A stretch of 64,000 nt of DNA from Symbiodinium natans (lineage: Eukaryota > Sar > Dinophyceae > Suessiales > Symbiodiniaceae). The notes beneath the pieces are model-generated. The model saw only the letters and a program-made list of their open reading frames with translations, had not been told where the DNA came from and ran no database searches. Positions 52,566-63,940 of this stretch are shown here, one piece after another. The DNA lies in assembly GCA_905221605.1 (NCBI GenBank), contig CAJNDS010002803.1, positions 1 through 64,000 of the forward strand, given 5' to 3'. How positions within the stretch are numbered: position 1 is the first letter of the stretch; the number at the start of each line of letters is the position of its first letter. Position numbers and translations under genes: made by a program.

Positions 52566-54930
52566 GTGTGTGCAGGTGAGTACCAGCACTACCACGACCA
52601 GCCCTGCCAGCTTTTGCAACTCGCCTGTCTTTGGAGATTCTCAGATGCCAGCTAGTTGGGTTCGAGTACAATATTGTACAATGCATGACGCCACACGGCT
52701 ATCTTGTCCGTACAACTTCCGTAGCGATCCCCGTTCCGATAGGCAGAAGGCTTCGGCGGCCCAACCAAATTAAAACCCTCAGACCTTGACATGAAGCGGA
52801 TGTTTAATATGGGTGTGCATCGGGGCATGGCGAGTGGTGCACTTCCGCTAAGAGCCACGAAGGCCCGATCTGCTCACGAAAGCTTCTAGGTCCTAGGTCC
52901 TAGGTTTGGATCTTCAGGTGATGTGGTTCGAGGTAGGCCTACTGCGCCTGGGCAGTGTCAAACGTCCAAAAACGACGACAGTTTTGAGGACGGCGAATGC
53001 AGAAGTCCAAAAGCAATGACAGTTTCGAAGACGGCGAGCGTGGCCACATGTAGGCGAAAACGGATGCGGCAAATACTCCGGAGGGCAAGCAGAAAGACAA
53101 TACATGTCCACAGAAGGGTGAACTGCGCAAACGTGCCCCGTGCCTTCGCGCAAACCTTCGTGCCTTGGCGCAGTTCCACAACGCCCCCCCCCCCCCCAAA
53201 GCTAGCGAGACCACATCCGTTCCGCGCCTTCATTGAGCAGGCTTCGAGAAAAAAATACCCCCTTGGTGTTGACACTCTGCTTGGGGGACATAGATGTATA
53301 CAAGGTTGCCTTATCAAGCATGAAAGTCCGTATGAAAGTCTGGTATCTGCTGGTCTGAATGATGCATACACACCTAGCCCAGTGCAGGGCTTTCAAGTCT
53401 CTCTCTCTCTCTCTCTCTTGACAAGCTGCGTCGCCGAAGTGAAATCGTTGTTTTTCGATAAAAGCGGATGCTGCAGACCATGTCGCCGATAATACCTTGA
53501 CAGGCACTTCTTCAACCAAGGTCTATGTAATCATTTTGTTGCTCTTGCATTAGCTGGCATTGGCATCGCAGTTTCTCAGGTGCTATGCTGACCTGCCCTT
53601 CGGGTCTGACCTTGAAGCGTGCCACTATGTGGACACTTGCCTGCTTTTTTCCATAGCAGGCCCCTAAGTCTTAGCAAGGCTCTTGCCTGCCTAGCAGTTG
53701 CATGAGCAGTCGTTCAACAAGGATGGTTGGATCGTTCGTGCTGCATCTGAAGTCCACCAAGCATTCTCAGGAGCACGAGGAGTGCCAACGCAACTGACTG
53801 CTGCACAACAGCCGCGGAAGATATCGCAGACATTGGCGTGTGGCTTGACGAGTTGAGATGCAGATGTCTCTGACATTATTCATCTTTCGGTCGCCTAAGT
53901 TACGTGTTAAAAAAAGCACGGGAATGGAATGGAATTGACACGTGTACGGCGTTTCTCAGGCGAAGTGCTGGATATGCAGATGGGAACGAGGCAGCTTTCT
54001 TCGCAAACGGCGTGAACTTCTACTCTGGGCATCTTGCCATGCAAGTGTTCAGGCACTTCTGCACTCTGCAGCTGCCTTCAAGTCTAATTGAGGTCGTACG
54101 TAGGTCCAATGGGGCACTTTGGAAGCTGGGACAGGTTTGCACCGTTTTGCACATCCGCTGCACATCCGGAGATGAGAGAGTTGACATGACCTGTCCGCGT
54201 CGTCATGCGTCGGCATGCGTCGGCCCACGGGTCGCCTTTGTACAGCCCCCCCAAGAAGGGTGTGCTGGGAAGTCTTGAGGCCAAGTCGCGGTCTGACTGT
54301 GGTCACAGTGCGGCCGGATGGAACTCGCAAAGACTCGGAAGCCTGTCTACAAAAAGCATTCTTCTGAGGGTGGAGAGCCGAGTCGCCCCTCATGAGAAGC
54401 ACTTGCACGTCTGAGGCAACCTTCGACACCATGAAAGCCGGTTCCGATGCCCTGGCCGTGTACCTCAATGGCATCGAGGATGGGACCATGGTTTTGATCG
54501 GGGCGCGTGACGAGGCACCTGGCATCTTCTCACGATTTCTCACGTATGGAGTAGGGAGGGTAGGGAGAGGGATTGTGGGAGACATGTTGCGTGACATGGA
54601 GGCTTCAATCAATCTTACAGACACGGCGAAAACGGCGATCAAGACCTGCGGAGCAACTATGATCGACAGCAAAGCCCTCAGCGACACCGTAGCCTCCAGT
54701 CCGGTTCTATGGAGTTCCTTGATCTGCCTGGCATCTGCTGTGCAAAATATCGGAGGTCTCGGGTTCAGGGGCGGCTACGCGCTGGTTGGCATCAAGGGAG
54801 GGGCGGCCTTGGCCGAAGACCTCAAGAAGACCACGGAAGGATACGCCGTGGCCGTCGCACAGATGAAGGCAGGCCTTTCGTCGCATGCAAGCGCAGTCCG
54901 CGTGCAAGTCCAACATGGCCCCCCCTAAAC
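52566..54930 (+). CDS. ILEI/FAM3-domain gene, tandem copy C (best preserved)
   Basis: Exon-like blocks: 52574-52640 (VSTSTTTTSPASFCNSPVFG), 53580-53645 (CYADLPFGSDLEACHYVDTC, with Cys where A and B have UGA), ~54278-54340 (GLTVVTVRPDGTRKDSE), a GC-AG intron 54341-54415, then an open frame 54416-54928 with ATFDTMKAGSDALAV, DGTMVLIGARDEA, INLTDTAKTAIKTCGATMID, a Cys-containing segment and GYALVGIKGGAALAEDLKK. The ILEI core (a beta-sandwich with a DGTxVLIGxxDEA box) is complete. A Gly/Arg-rich stretch between DEA and INLTD is absent from typical family members and could be a retained intron. Outer exon limits are uncertain. Confidence 0.65.
53185..53199. repeat. Poly-C run and nearby short duplication
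   Basis: A run of about 15 C at 53185-53199. At 52970-53035 a ~43-base element (GTCCAAAAnC...GACAGTTT...GACGGCGA) occurs twice in tandem. Confidence 0.8.
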
Positions 54931-55735
54931 CCTTTCATAACAATAAGAATAACAACAACAATAAAAATAGTAGTAGTAATAAAATAAAAATAATAATAGT
55001 AATGATAATAATATTAACAAGAATAATAACAACCCTAAATTCCTGGAGGTGGTTATCTCCGTGGATGCAAACAAGCCCGTCTGCGATGCCAGTGTTCCGG
55101 TTCCGCCGGTCACAGGCCATGGCCCCACAGCATGCTTTGGGTTTAGGGTCTAGGGGTTAGGGATGTTTAGGGTCTAGGGATGTTTAGGGTTTAGGGTTTC
55201 GTCGACTTTGGTGGCAGTGGAGATCATGCACTGGTCAAGTTTTGACGTGACCCCTGGAGTTCCTCAGTAGTGGGAGGCGCAGCCCAAACCCTAAACCCTG
55301 AACCCCAAGCAGGTTCTGCATGTAGGAGTTGGCCTTTTGTTTTGTTTCGCCGTCCTCACAGGTTATGTATCTCAGGGCAACCTCAACCTGGACGCAGGCC
55401 GTTTCTTGTTCTTCTCTCTCGGTGTGCTGGTCGGAGTTCAACTCTCGCAGAGTGCCCCCCCCAAGCTGTTGCGGTGCTTTCGTGCAGCGCAGGATGTCGC
55501 TACAACCTCTATGAAAAGGCGCAGGCAACCCAATGCTTGCAAGGAAGCTGGCCCCTTGCCTGAAGTGTCAAAAGAGACTCTTTCGAAACATTATGAATAT
55601 TCTTGATATTATTCTTATTATTATTATGAGTAGTATTCAGACGTTTTCTGTATTTATATTATGAGGCTAGCGGTTCTTGCTTGGTGCCTGTTGTTTCTTG
55701 TGCGTTCTTGTCCAGACCAGATCAGTGAGCGAGGA
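54931..55735 (+). other. Possible exons among A-rich and telomere-like sequence
   Basis: 54938-55030 is AAT/AAC-rich. 55033-55140 is coding-like on the plus strand (FLEVVISVDANKPVCDASVP). 55140-55200 holds degenerate TTTAGGG and 55283-55306 degenerate CCCTAAA. 55360-55450 gives a hydrophobic coding-like stretch (FLFFSLGVLVGVQLSQSA). These could be exons following ILEI copy C, or 5' exons of the gene at 57638. I cannot join them with confidence. Confidence 0.3.
55140..55306. repeat. Opposed degenerate telomeric repeats
   Basis: GGGTTTAGGGTCTAGGGG-type words at 55140-55200 and CCCAAACCCTAAACCCTGAA at 55283-55306 face each other across ~80 bases. This echoes the pair in ILEI copy B. Confidence 0.75.
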
Positions 55736-55740
55736 TTGTG

Positions 55741-55887
55741 ATGACGGGCTCTTCCAACACCCTGCTGGAGTTTGGGAACCTGATTAACTTCCTGGCCCCC
55801 GATGAGTACGGCATCCAACGAGAGGGAGAGATGATTGGCGCTTCCGCAGTTGCAGATGTTGTGATCGAGAATGGACAGGCCACGTGA
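55741..55887 (+). CDS. Short coding-like open frame, 48 codons
   Basis: ATG at 55741 opens a frame with clear coding texture (LLEFGNLINFLAPDEYGIQR, then GASAVADVVIENGQ) and ends at 55887. No family is recognised. It may be an internal exon rather than a small gene, because the surrounding frames resume coding composition farther right on the same strand. Confidence 0.3.
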   Translation: MTGSSNTLLEFGNLINFLAPDEYGIQREGEMIGASAVADVVIENGQAT

Positions 55888-57637
55888 CAGCAGGAGCTAT
55901 TGCCATGTAGTGCTAGTTCTTGAAAGCCGAGCTTCTTGTCTCAACGCAGAACAACGCGACCCTTTCGCGATTTGGGAGTCCCGGGAGGGGTTACCAACAT
56001 TTAAATGGGACCCTGGATGTAGGTGTCAAAAAGCCACACAGCGGCTTTCTTGAAGATGCAAGGTATGAAGCAAACGGGACTCGGGATGTAAATTGTTGAA
56101 GGGTTTTCAACACTGTACGTTGAAGGGAAGGAGCCGTTGGCTCAAACGACGGTAGCAATTTTAGCGGTGGGCGGAAGAAATGCGAGAGGAAGAAACTGCG
56201 GAAGAGGACCACACGCCAGCGCCAACCTAACTCCATGCCTGGATGACTTTGAAGAAGCAATAACACATTTCCGGATTAGAAACAAAGCATCAAAAAGATT
56301 GTTTGAGGCTCAAAAACACGTTTCCTGACAAACGAAGGGTATCAAATGATACTGGTCATTGTGTCATCATCAGAGTGGGTTGTAAGATGTTGCAAGTTCC
56401 CGTTGATGATTGCAAGTGCATGCCAGCGTGTGCATGAGCAAGCAGTTTACCGTGACCAACTTGCATTGTCGCCGGAGTGGAGGCGATTGCCTTGAGATTC
56501 TGCTAGGTCACTCACTGGGACGTGATCAGCAACCAGCTGCCTGAGTGCAGGCAGGGCCGGAAACCAGCCGATTGAAAGTGGCTTGACATCTTGCAGGGCC
56601 GGTGTTTCCGTGTCAAAACGACCTGTGGATTCGTGGATTACTGGTGCGTTGGATGCGTGTTTCGGTTCGGGTCCAGGCGTATGGTAGTGTAAGCCGCTTT
56701 CGGCACCCAGCGCCCTCGATTCAGGCACCGCCCAGCAACTAGGGTTCATGGGCAACGATGTGCAACATGTTGCCGATGCACATTCGCACTTCCTTTCTTC
56801 ATTTCTTACAGGCATCGGCGGCTTCAGGGGGGAGAGGGTAAGCGCGAGAGCGGTCGACTGCGAACCCACGGGGTGGATTTCGGCGGCCATCGTGATGTGA
56901 CAGCTGGTGGGGTTGTTGCATTTGTGGGGAAGGCCGCGAAAGTCTCTTGCAGCTTCGGTGCCGTGATTCTCAGTTGAAGGGTGCTGAAAGTTTCCAAAGT
57001 TTGCATGTAAAGGCTTTTGGGAACCGCCGCTTGACTGTCTTTCGTTCCATAGTGTCAGGGTTGCCACAGTTACCACTTCCTCGCCCCAAGCATTTTGTTC
57101 GGGCAGTTTCCCTTCGGCTTGCCTGTGTGGACAAGTTTGCAGGCAGGTGGACATTGCACTTGCGAACCAGAACCGAGCAGCGTGCAAAGTGGCAATTGAG
57201 AATCTCTTGATGCGAGCGCCGGCATATAGTGCCCTGCTTGCAACATCTCCTATCACTGTCTTTCTTCATGCCGAATCGATCTGATGGCCTGAGGTCCTGA
57301 TTCTATTCGCATTACCATGTTCATCTCCTTCTTTTGGTATCGGACACTTGGCAAGAATGTTATTGCGAGGCCACAGTTGGAGAGAGTTGCGCGACATTCT
57401 CCTGCTACTGCAACAACCTCCCCCAAAGGCTGCAGGCAGGGTTCCTTATTTGGCTCTGCTTGCTGTGACTGAGGACTGCCTTGGCTTTGGAAGTGGTGAA
57501 CGCAGATACGCTGTGGAGTGCCGCACAGGCATGCAAAAGAGCAGTTGACTACAAAATGAGTTGTTTTTCCCGGCCTTTGGGGTTTAGGTTAGGTTTTGAA
57601 AAACGGCTCCGACACACAGTCATGAGCCGGTGCGCAG
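55888..57637. other. No firm gene
   Basis: A 269-codon minus-strand frame (57256-56447) lacks motifs and is probably chance. 57470-57560 on the plus strand is coding-like (LALEVVNADTLWSAAQACKR) and may be an exon upstream of 57638. The rest shows nothing recognisable. Confidence 0.35.
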
Positions 57638-58358
57638 GTGGCCGTGGTGACGCAAGTGGGGGCCTGGTACAACGTGTGCAGCGTCACCAAGGAGGACTAT
57701 TGCCCACGGCAGGAGCTCCTTGCAATGGACAGGGATCCTGCAATCCAAGTCTTCAAGGACGGAGCGGCTTCCCAGCTTTCACTTTTTTGTTTTACTGCAA
57801 CTTGTTTCATCGGCTGTATTAACGACGTTCATGATCGTTCTGCAACTTGTTTCATCGATCGTTTCTAGGCCCCGAGAACAGACACAGGCACAGCCCCACT
57901 GAAGACAGGATGAGATGGAGGAGGTGTTCGTGCAGATGGATAGCTTCTGCACCGGTGGTGGACGAGCTGCCACTCTTGGCTGCAGCGTGCAGAGACCCCT
58001 CGGCATTAACGAGGCTGACCACAAGTTACGGTTGCAGTGGATCGACACATCGACACTGATTTCTCTGCAGCATGTGCCTAAGATTTGCCAAGGACCATCT
58101 CATGGACCAACGGGGTGCGTGACAATGAGAACTTCCAGGTCATGAACGCCTTCATCGAGCAGGCCATGTCCGGGCGGCAATCTTCGTCCTTCCGACTCAT
58201 CGACTTCTTCAGACTTGGTGGCGCTATGCCAGAGGAGGTCAGGGCCACCCCTCGTTCTGGGCATTGTTCTCTCTGGCTGGCTAGTTAGGATTGCGCTGCC
58301 TGTGCATCTTCCCCCCCAGGTGGTCAACGGTCACGGCTCGCAGATGCTGAATCTTTGG
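57638..58358 (+). CDS. Multi-exon acyltransferase gene, 5' part (possible SGNH-like domain)
   Basis: Exons inferred from open frames and splice ends: 57638-57757 (VTQVGAWYNVC...), 57909-58243 (MEEVFVQMDSFCTGGGRAAT, then ISWTNGVRDNENFQVMNAFI and FRLIDFFRLGGAMPEEVR) and 58320-58358 (VVNGHGSQMLNLW). Introns start with GA or GC and end in AG. The Asn-Gly-His and LIDFF pattern resembles the C-terminal half of SGNH/PC-esterase-type hydrolases, a weak assignment from memory. The second exon changes frame near 58081 with no room for an intron, so one base appears to be missing there. Upstream exons are not identified. The phase of 58358 fits the exon at 59750. Confidence 0.5.
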
Positions 58359-59749
58359 GCACGTTGATTGCAAGATGTTGCAGGGCATTGCAGGACCTTC
58401 ACTGAGTTTCGATAGCCCGGAAGTCGGTCATCGCCGTAGATGCTTCGCACCATCTACTTGTATTGTACTGCTACTATGTGTTGCTTAACACGTGTATTTT
58501 GCGTATTTTCACAAATTAAACGGCACTCATGAATGGTCTTTCAATTAAAAGGCAGGACTTGTTTCTGCATTGGTTGAATTGTCGCGTAGAGTGTCATGCT
58601 TCTCAAAATGAAAAATGTATCTGCCAGCAACGGATGTAACTTCCCGTGGTGCGCATGGGCGCTGAGACACACTGCGCTGTGATCACAGAGCCTTTAAGCC
58701 GACAGTTTTTAAGACTCTTTCGATGCAGCGTCGAGTCCTCAACGTAATTGACCGGCCCTCTCAATATGAGGCTGCAGCATGTGCTCGTCGCAACATTGAG
58801 GTGTTGCTTCTTAAGCTCCCAACATGCATCAGCAACTGCAGGGATACACCAAAGCACAGCGAATAGTTAAATGGTGGCATTGAGATGGCTCGACTGAGAA
58901 CTGGAACAGGTGTTGGAATTCTACTCTTTGACGATGTTGCCCGTGTGAACAAACCATGGTTGGTATCGTGTTTTTTGGCTCAGCGCGAGAGAAGGGAGAG
59001 TTTCTAGAACTCTTTTTCGGTTGTCAAAAAGCACATCGACATCCCCAACTTCGTATATGTGGCAGATGCCGCGTTCACGTAGGGCTCATGGGGGCTTGAC
59101 AGGGGGTTGGGTGGTTCATTCATAAGGGATGCAAAGGGAGTTGACAGGGAGGTGCTGGAATGCATGTCGGTAAGCGTTGAGGCTTTTCCCGCCAAGCCCC
59201 GAGAGCTTGTTGTTTGTGATGTGATCGTCAACAAGCCAACATAGATTCACGTCTGGCCTGTGCTAGCTGCTAGAATGTGAATTCTCATTTTCGGTCCGTG
59301 GCAGCCAAGGGTTCCAGGCCGGGAGGCCCATACATTTCTACGTGCTTTTCAATCGACCCCGGAATCGTTGCTTTAGACTCCAGTGGGCATGCGTGCAGTT
59401 TGAAGCAGTCTGATACAGTGTGTTGTGAACACCAGCAATCCTTCGCCAGCAATCCTAATCTTCGTCAAGTTTGCAGTTTTACGCGTTGTACACACGCACA
59501 CACACACACACAGTCAGTGTGTGTGTGTGTGTGTGTGTGTGTCTCTGTGTGTCTCTGTGTGTCTCTGTGTGTCGCTGTGTGTCTCTGCGTGTCTGCGTGT
59601 CTCTGTGTGTGTGTGTGTGTGTGTGTGTGCAGGGCTGGGTGGGTTTGGTGCTTGTCCTCCTTGTCCTCCGAGTCACCTCGCGGCACCTCATTCTATGCCG
59701 AAAAGGAAGTGAATAACCATCTGACCGAACATGGCCCGGCGCCCCCAAG
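58359..59749. other. Long intron of the acyltransferase gene, with CA/TG microsatellite
   Basis: A GC at 58359-58360 and an AG at 59748-59749 bound it, and joining them keeps the frame (LNLW then VWTVMF). It holds a (CA)n-(TG)n/(TCTGTGTG)n microsatellite at 59496-59630. A separate gene within it is not apparent. Confidence 0.45.
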
Positions 59750-62687
59750 GTATGGACGGTGATGTTCAACGCGATGTGCCCTGCAGAGCTTGCAGCTCGC
59801 GGCTCCTATGCGGTTTGGGAGGGCAACCTCTGCTCTGGAACGGAGGCCCTTTTGCTTTTTACATATGCTGGTGCTATATGGGTCATGGTGACATGGTGCG
59901 TTCGTTTTTTATATATGGGTTTTTCCGCTGTGTCGTGAAGGAAGGGTCCCCAGTTTGCCCAAGTCCACTGTCGGAACTGTTGCCCTGGCGCACAGGCTCG
60001 ATTTGAGAACTGCCCCGACTACTACCCCAGTTGCTTGGACGGCCCGCGATGCGAGAAATGGGAATGCATGAACAGCGTCCCTTGCACATTGAAAGCCGCA
60101 GATCCTCCGATGGCCGGGGACACCGAAGGCCTTTGTGACGATCTCGTGAACATCAGTGGGTTTCTGACGGCCCCAGTTCTCATGGACGAACGCATGGACT
60201 TGGACGCGTGCCACAGAGGAAACCTTCGAGTCCGTTTGTGGTGCTTGCAGGATTACGAGTGGCTCTTGCCGCTTGTCAGCGTCATTGCGGCGCTGGGGAT
60301 TGTTGCAGTGCAGTACGCTTGGGAGAAGTATGGGCCAAAAAAGACTGAACAGAGCCCTAGGAAAAGCTCGAAACAAGCGGACAATGCTGAAGCGAAGGCC
60401 GGTGCTGCAGTGCCCGAATCGAAAGCAGCGGAGGTTGACACTGCTGCGGTTGCGATTGCGGTTCACCAGGAGCCTGAAATCGTTCAGGACGTGCCAGAAG
60501 GACCGCCAGGAGATGACAAAGCTTCCGTAGAAGCGTCAAAATCACGAGCAGCAACCAAGGAGAACTTCGCGGAACTAACAGATATTGCATCTGCACCATC
60601 GCCCAAGAAGTCGAAAAGTCACTATTCCCTCGCTGCTACCTCAGAGGCAGCTCTCGGCGAATTGACTGACATCATGTCTGCATCGCCCTCCGCCATGAAG
60701 TCCAAGAGCCACGTGGAGCTGGAGGTGAAGTCCGAAGCAGCGCTGGAAGTCAGCAAGCCCAAGAGTCAGGCTGGCAAGGGTGCCAATGCACCGGAGATCC
60801 CGGAGCCGGAGAAGCCGGAGAAGCCACACCAGATGGCAGCCACCGCACCGGAGAAAGGGGAGGCAGTGGAGGTGGGACCAGCTACGGCGACGACAGCCAG
60901 GCTGGCGCAGATGGTCCAGACACGCAAAGCTGGCAACAAGTACCCTCTTGGGCTCGCACGGTTCATGGGATCATCCCACGTGGTGGCGGGCCACCTCTTT
61001 GCCAAGGGGGTGACGCATCCCGTGTACTTTTTCGGCTGGGGCTTTACTTGGGTGCCTTGGTTCTTCATGCTTTCTGGCTTCGTGCTTTTCTCCGCATACC
61101 TGAAGAACCCCAAGGAGGAGACCATGATTCAGTATGTTCTGCGCAGGAGCACGACCATCTACCCATTGTATGCCTTCTCTCTCATCCCAGCCTTCATTAT
61201 GCAGAAGAGCTTTGGGACCATGTCAGCCGAGTGGCCGACCTTGCTCGCACAGTCCTTCCTTCTGCAAGCCTGGTGGCCGACGTTCACCGAGAATGCGCTT
61301 CAAATGCATTGTTGGTTTCTGAGTTGCATGGTCGTGTATTGGTTCTTCTTCAAGCCTTTGGCTTATCTCCTGAAGAACGTCACCTTGAAGAGAACGGTGG
61401 GTTTGATGGGCTTCTTCTTCTTTCTTCCCTGGCTTCTTGTGTTGATTCCCGTCATGGCGAACCAGCCTGTGGATTGGTACAAGGATCATGACTTTCTTAG
61501 CACCGACACTGCGCTAGACATTGGAGTCGTCATGCTGAAGTTCCACCCGGTCTGCTACTTTCATGTCTTTATTCTTGGCATGCTACTTGCCAAGCTCAGA
61601 CAGCTTCTCGACAAGAAGGCCCTGGCTTGTGGTCATGCTGCAGACTCATTCCGCAATCCATACCTCATCGCATTGCAATTTGTTGCACCACTCGGCTACT
61701 TGTTTCTGATTCTGGTATTCAGCGTGGAGGGCTTTCAGGCCAGGCTATGGGGCTACAAGCTGTCTGCCCGTATCTCGGTACTTTTGCCTTTCCAAGCCAT
61801 GATTCTATTTGGCCTGGCTGGCCTGCCCAGCCTTCCACTTCCGCTCTTCTCGTATGCGTTCTCGCCGCTTGCAATCCAACCATCATGATGTGATAGGTTT
61901 TTAAAGTGCACGTGAACATGCTATCCACTCCCAGATGCTTTAGCTGGCTACCGAGTTGGAATAATTCTATATTTCCTTCTTACATATCGTTCAATGAAAA
62001 AAAGTCCTGGTTGTAAGACGCTTTGGGATGGCTTCAAGTCTGCCCAGCCAGGAAGTTGGACTTTCTTGAGAACTACTCCTACGCTGTCTACGTGTTCCAG
62101 TTCCTCTGCTATGCGGTCTGGCCTCAAACGGGCTTGGTGAACCTGCCCCTCTTCTTCGTGTTCACGTACGCGTCGGCTGTGGTCATTGCACGCGGCATCC
62201 AGCAGCCGATTCAGAAGTGGTGGGCCTCCCACACACGAGCGCGTCTTGTCGTGCCCTTCATCCTGGCGGCCTTCCTTGTTGGGCTGTCCTTCCTCCCAGA
62301 CCCAGCAGCAGACGCGTCGATGCCCGACATCCCTGCCCAGCTCTTCATTGATGACCGCACAAAGGACATGCGCCTGGAGCTGATGGATTCGGAAGGCCAG
62401 CACCTGGGCGCCATGGTCATTAACCCATCCCTCGTCATTGCGAATGGTGAGGTGGTGGTGGTTGCAAGGCGGCACAGGCGGGAGACCACGCAAAGCAACG
62501 GCCGCTACAGTGGCCCTGAAGGCGAAGGGGATGCGGTGTTCATCAACCAGATCTGGCACTCGGACGTGGTTGTCGGCAGCCGGGCTCTGGACCTTGAGCG
62601 TTGGGGGCTCTGGCCTTCTAGCGGCCTCAGCCCTTTGGCTGGCCTGCCTATGCAAGCTTGGACTGGCATCCGCACGTCCACAGGTCG
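59750..62687 (+). CDS. Acyltransferase-3 (AT3) membrane domain gene, central exons
   Basis: Three exons fit in phase: 59750-59845 (exactly 32 codons, [18 protein letters not shown]...), 59954-61866 and 62052-62687. Introns are 59846-59953 (GC-AG) and 61867-62051 (GC-AG), and a GA-AG intron follows at 62688. A Cys-rich stretch ([27 protein letters not shown]) precedes a first membrane span ([17 protein letters not shown]), a ~190-residue Lys/Glu/Pro-rich linker, then the AT3 domain: [15 protein letters not shown] (catalytic-type His), [28 protein letters not shown] and about ten hydrophobic spans. It ends at [17 protein letters not shown]3 proteins transfer acyl groups to extracytoplasmic sugars, and the substrate here is unknown. 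After the last span, an extracytoplasmic domain begins ([15 protein letters not shown]). Confidence 0.8.
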
Positions 62688-62768
62688 GATAACGTAGAGC
62701 CGGCATGAAAAGCTCGTAGCATCTGCCGGGATGATCGGACTAAGTGTTCACTTGCCCTGAGGTGGCAG

Positions 62769-63940
62769 TTGGCAGGACCTGTGCATCGCCGAAACCTGGA
62801 TCGCCAGCAACAACACACTGATTCGACATGTCGTCACCGGCCCGGAGGATCCCAAGGCAGCGCTCCAGTGATCCCCGATGTCTCTAAGAGTTTATATAAG
62901 GAGCTGCAAGTCTCTAAGAGCTGTAGTTGCTCGTGTTATTCCATACTTATTGTTCTTATTCACTTTTTTTTTTCCCTCTGCTTGGGGGCTCGTCAGGTGG
63001 TGAGCCTTCCCGGCGACGGGCTGGTGGTTGCCTTCGACTCGAAGCCTCCGAAAGATGGCGACCAGTCCACCTGCCGAAGAAACAACCAAGGCAGGAAGGG
63101 GAAGGGGAAGGGGAAGGGGAAGGGGAAGGGGGCTGAAGAGGGCTGAAGAGGGCTGAAGAGGGCTGAAGAGGGCTGAAGAGGGCTCTCTGTCTTTGCTCCG
63201 CCAAAGCCGCTATAATGTCATCTCGCAGTTCGTTTCTAAGCATGCTTGACTTGGAGGTTCGCGGTACTCATTCACCAGCTATAACTGTAGTTATAGCCCA
63301 CTTTCAAGCCCTTTGAGTGCCCGAATATGGTTTATAAGTACAGTCATGAGTACAGTGATAGTTGGGTAATTCAGTACCATGAACCTCCAAGTATCCTGTT
63401 CTCTCATGTGCTTTCTCTCACAGGCTTTGCAGATGCCGTGACTCAGATGTGACTTTGTCGGCAGCTTTGTGGTTTCTGAGTTTGAGAAGCTTTTGGCACC
63501 CAGGTGCAGCAACTGCTAATACCAAGGTATTTGTCCACGGGTGTCAGCCCTGTGGGGCTGGGAACCCCGACTCCCGCCCATCGCCTAAGCTATGGTCAAG
63601 TCGACGTTGCCGAGAAGATGCTTGTCTCCAAGTGTAGACGAGACGACATGCCCTCGGAGTGGCAACAAATGAAGTGGAGGGATGAGAGTTTTAGCTGAGG
63701 AACTGGATTCCGTTCGTGTACCAAGAGTCTGTTTACTTCATCTACACCCCGCTTCCGCATGTCGTGCTTTCATCGCAAAATGATGGGCAAAGCGAGAAGG
63801 CCCCGAAGCTTAGAGTTCCCCACGGGGTGTCGGCTTGGCCATGCACAGCCATGTCGTCTGGTCAGGTGTTCAGCACGACGTTCCGTCCCTTGCAGCGCGT
63901 CGTGCAAGAAAACCCCCACGTCAGGCCCGGCCCAGCATGA
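62769..63940 (+). CDS. AT3 gene, 3' part: propeller-like domain, runs off window
   Basis: 62769-~62868 continues in phase (WQDLCIAETWIASNN, then HVVTGPEDPKAAL). 62997-~63070 gives VVSLPGDGLVVAFDSKPP. 63590-63673 gives AEKMLVSKC and MPSEWQQMK. 63700-~63820 gives NWIPFVYQESVYFIYTPLPH. ~63870-63925 gives TTFRPLQRVVQENPHVR. The G-P-E-D-P-K and N-W-I-P-F blocks recall five-bladed-propeller glycoside-processing enzymes (GH130/GH43-like), an inference. The intron after 62868 has CAG at both ends, and exon limits after 63070 are uncertain. The gene continues beyond the right edge. Confidence 0.6.
63095..63185. repeat. (GGGGAA)n and (GGGCTGAAGA)n simple repeats
   Basis: Six GGGGAA units (63099-63130) run into five GGCTGAAGAG units (63131-63184). 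They probably lie in an intron of the acyltransferase gene. Confidence 0.9.

Noticed and set aside
52660-52690. tRNA-like GGGTTCGAGTAC T-arm motif
   Set aside because: No acceptor, D-arm or anticodon stem can be formed around it.
56447-57256. 269-codon minus-strand frame
   Set aside because: No motif, atypical composition, several overlapping open frames on both strands, and coding signals nearby are on the plus strand.
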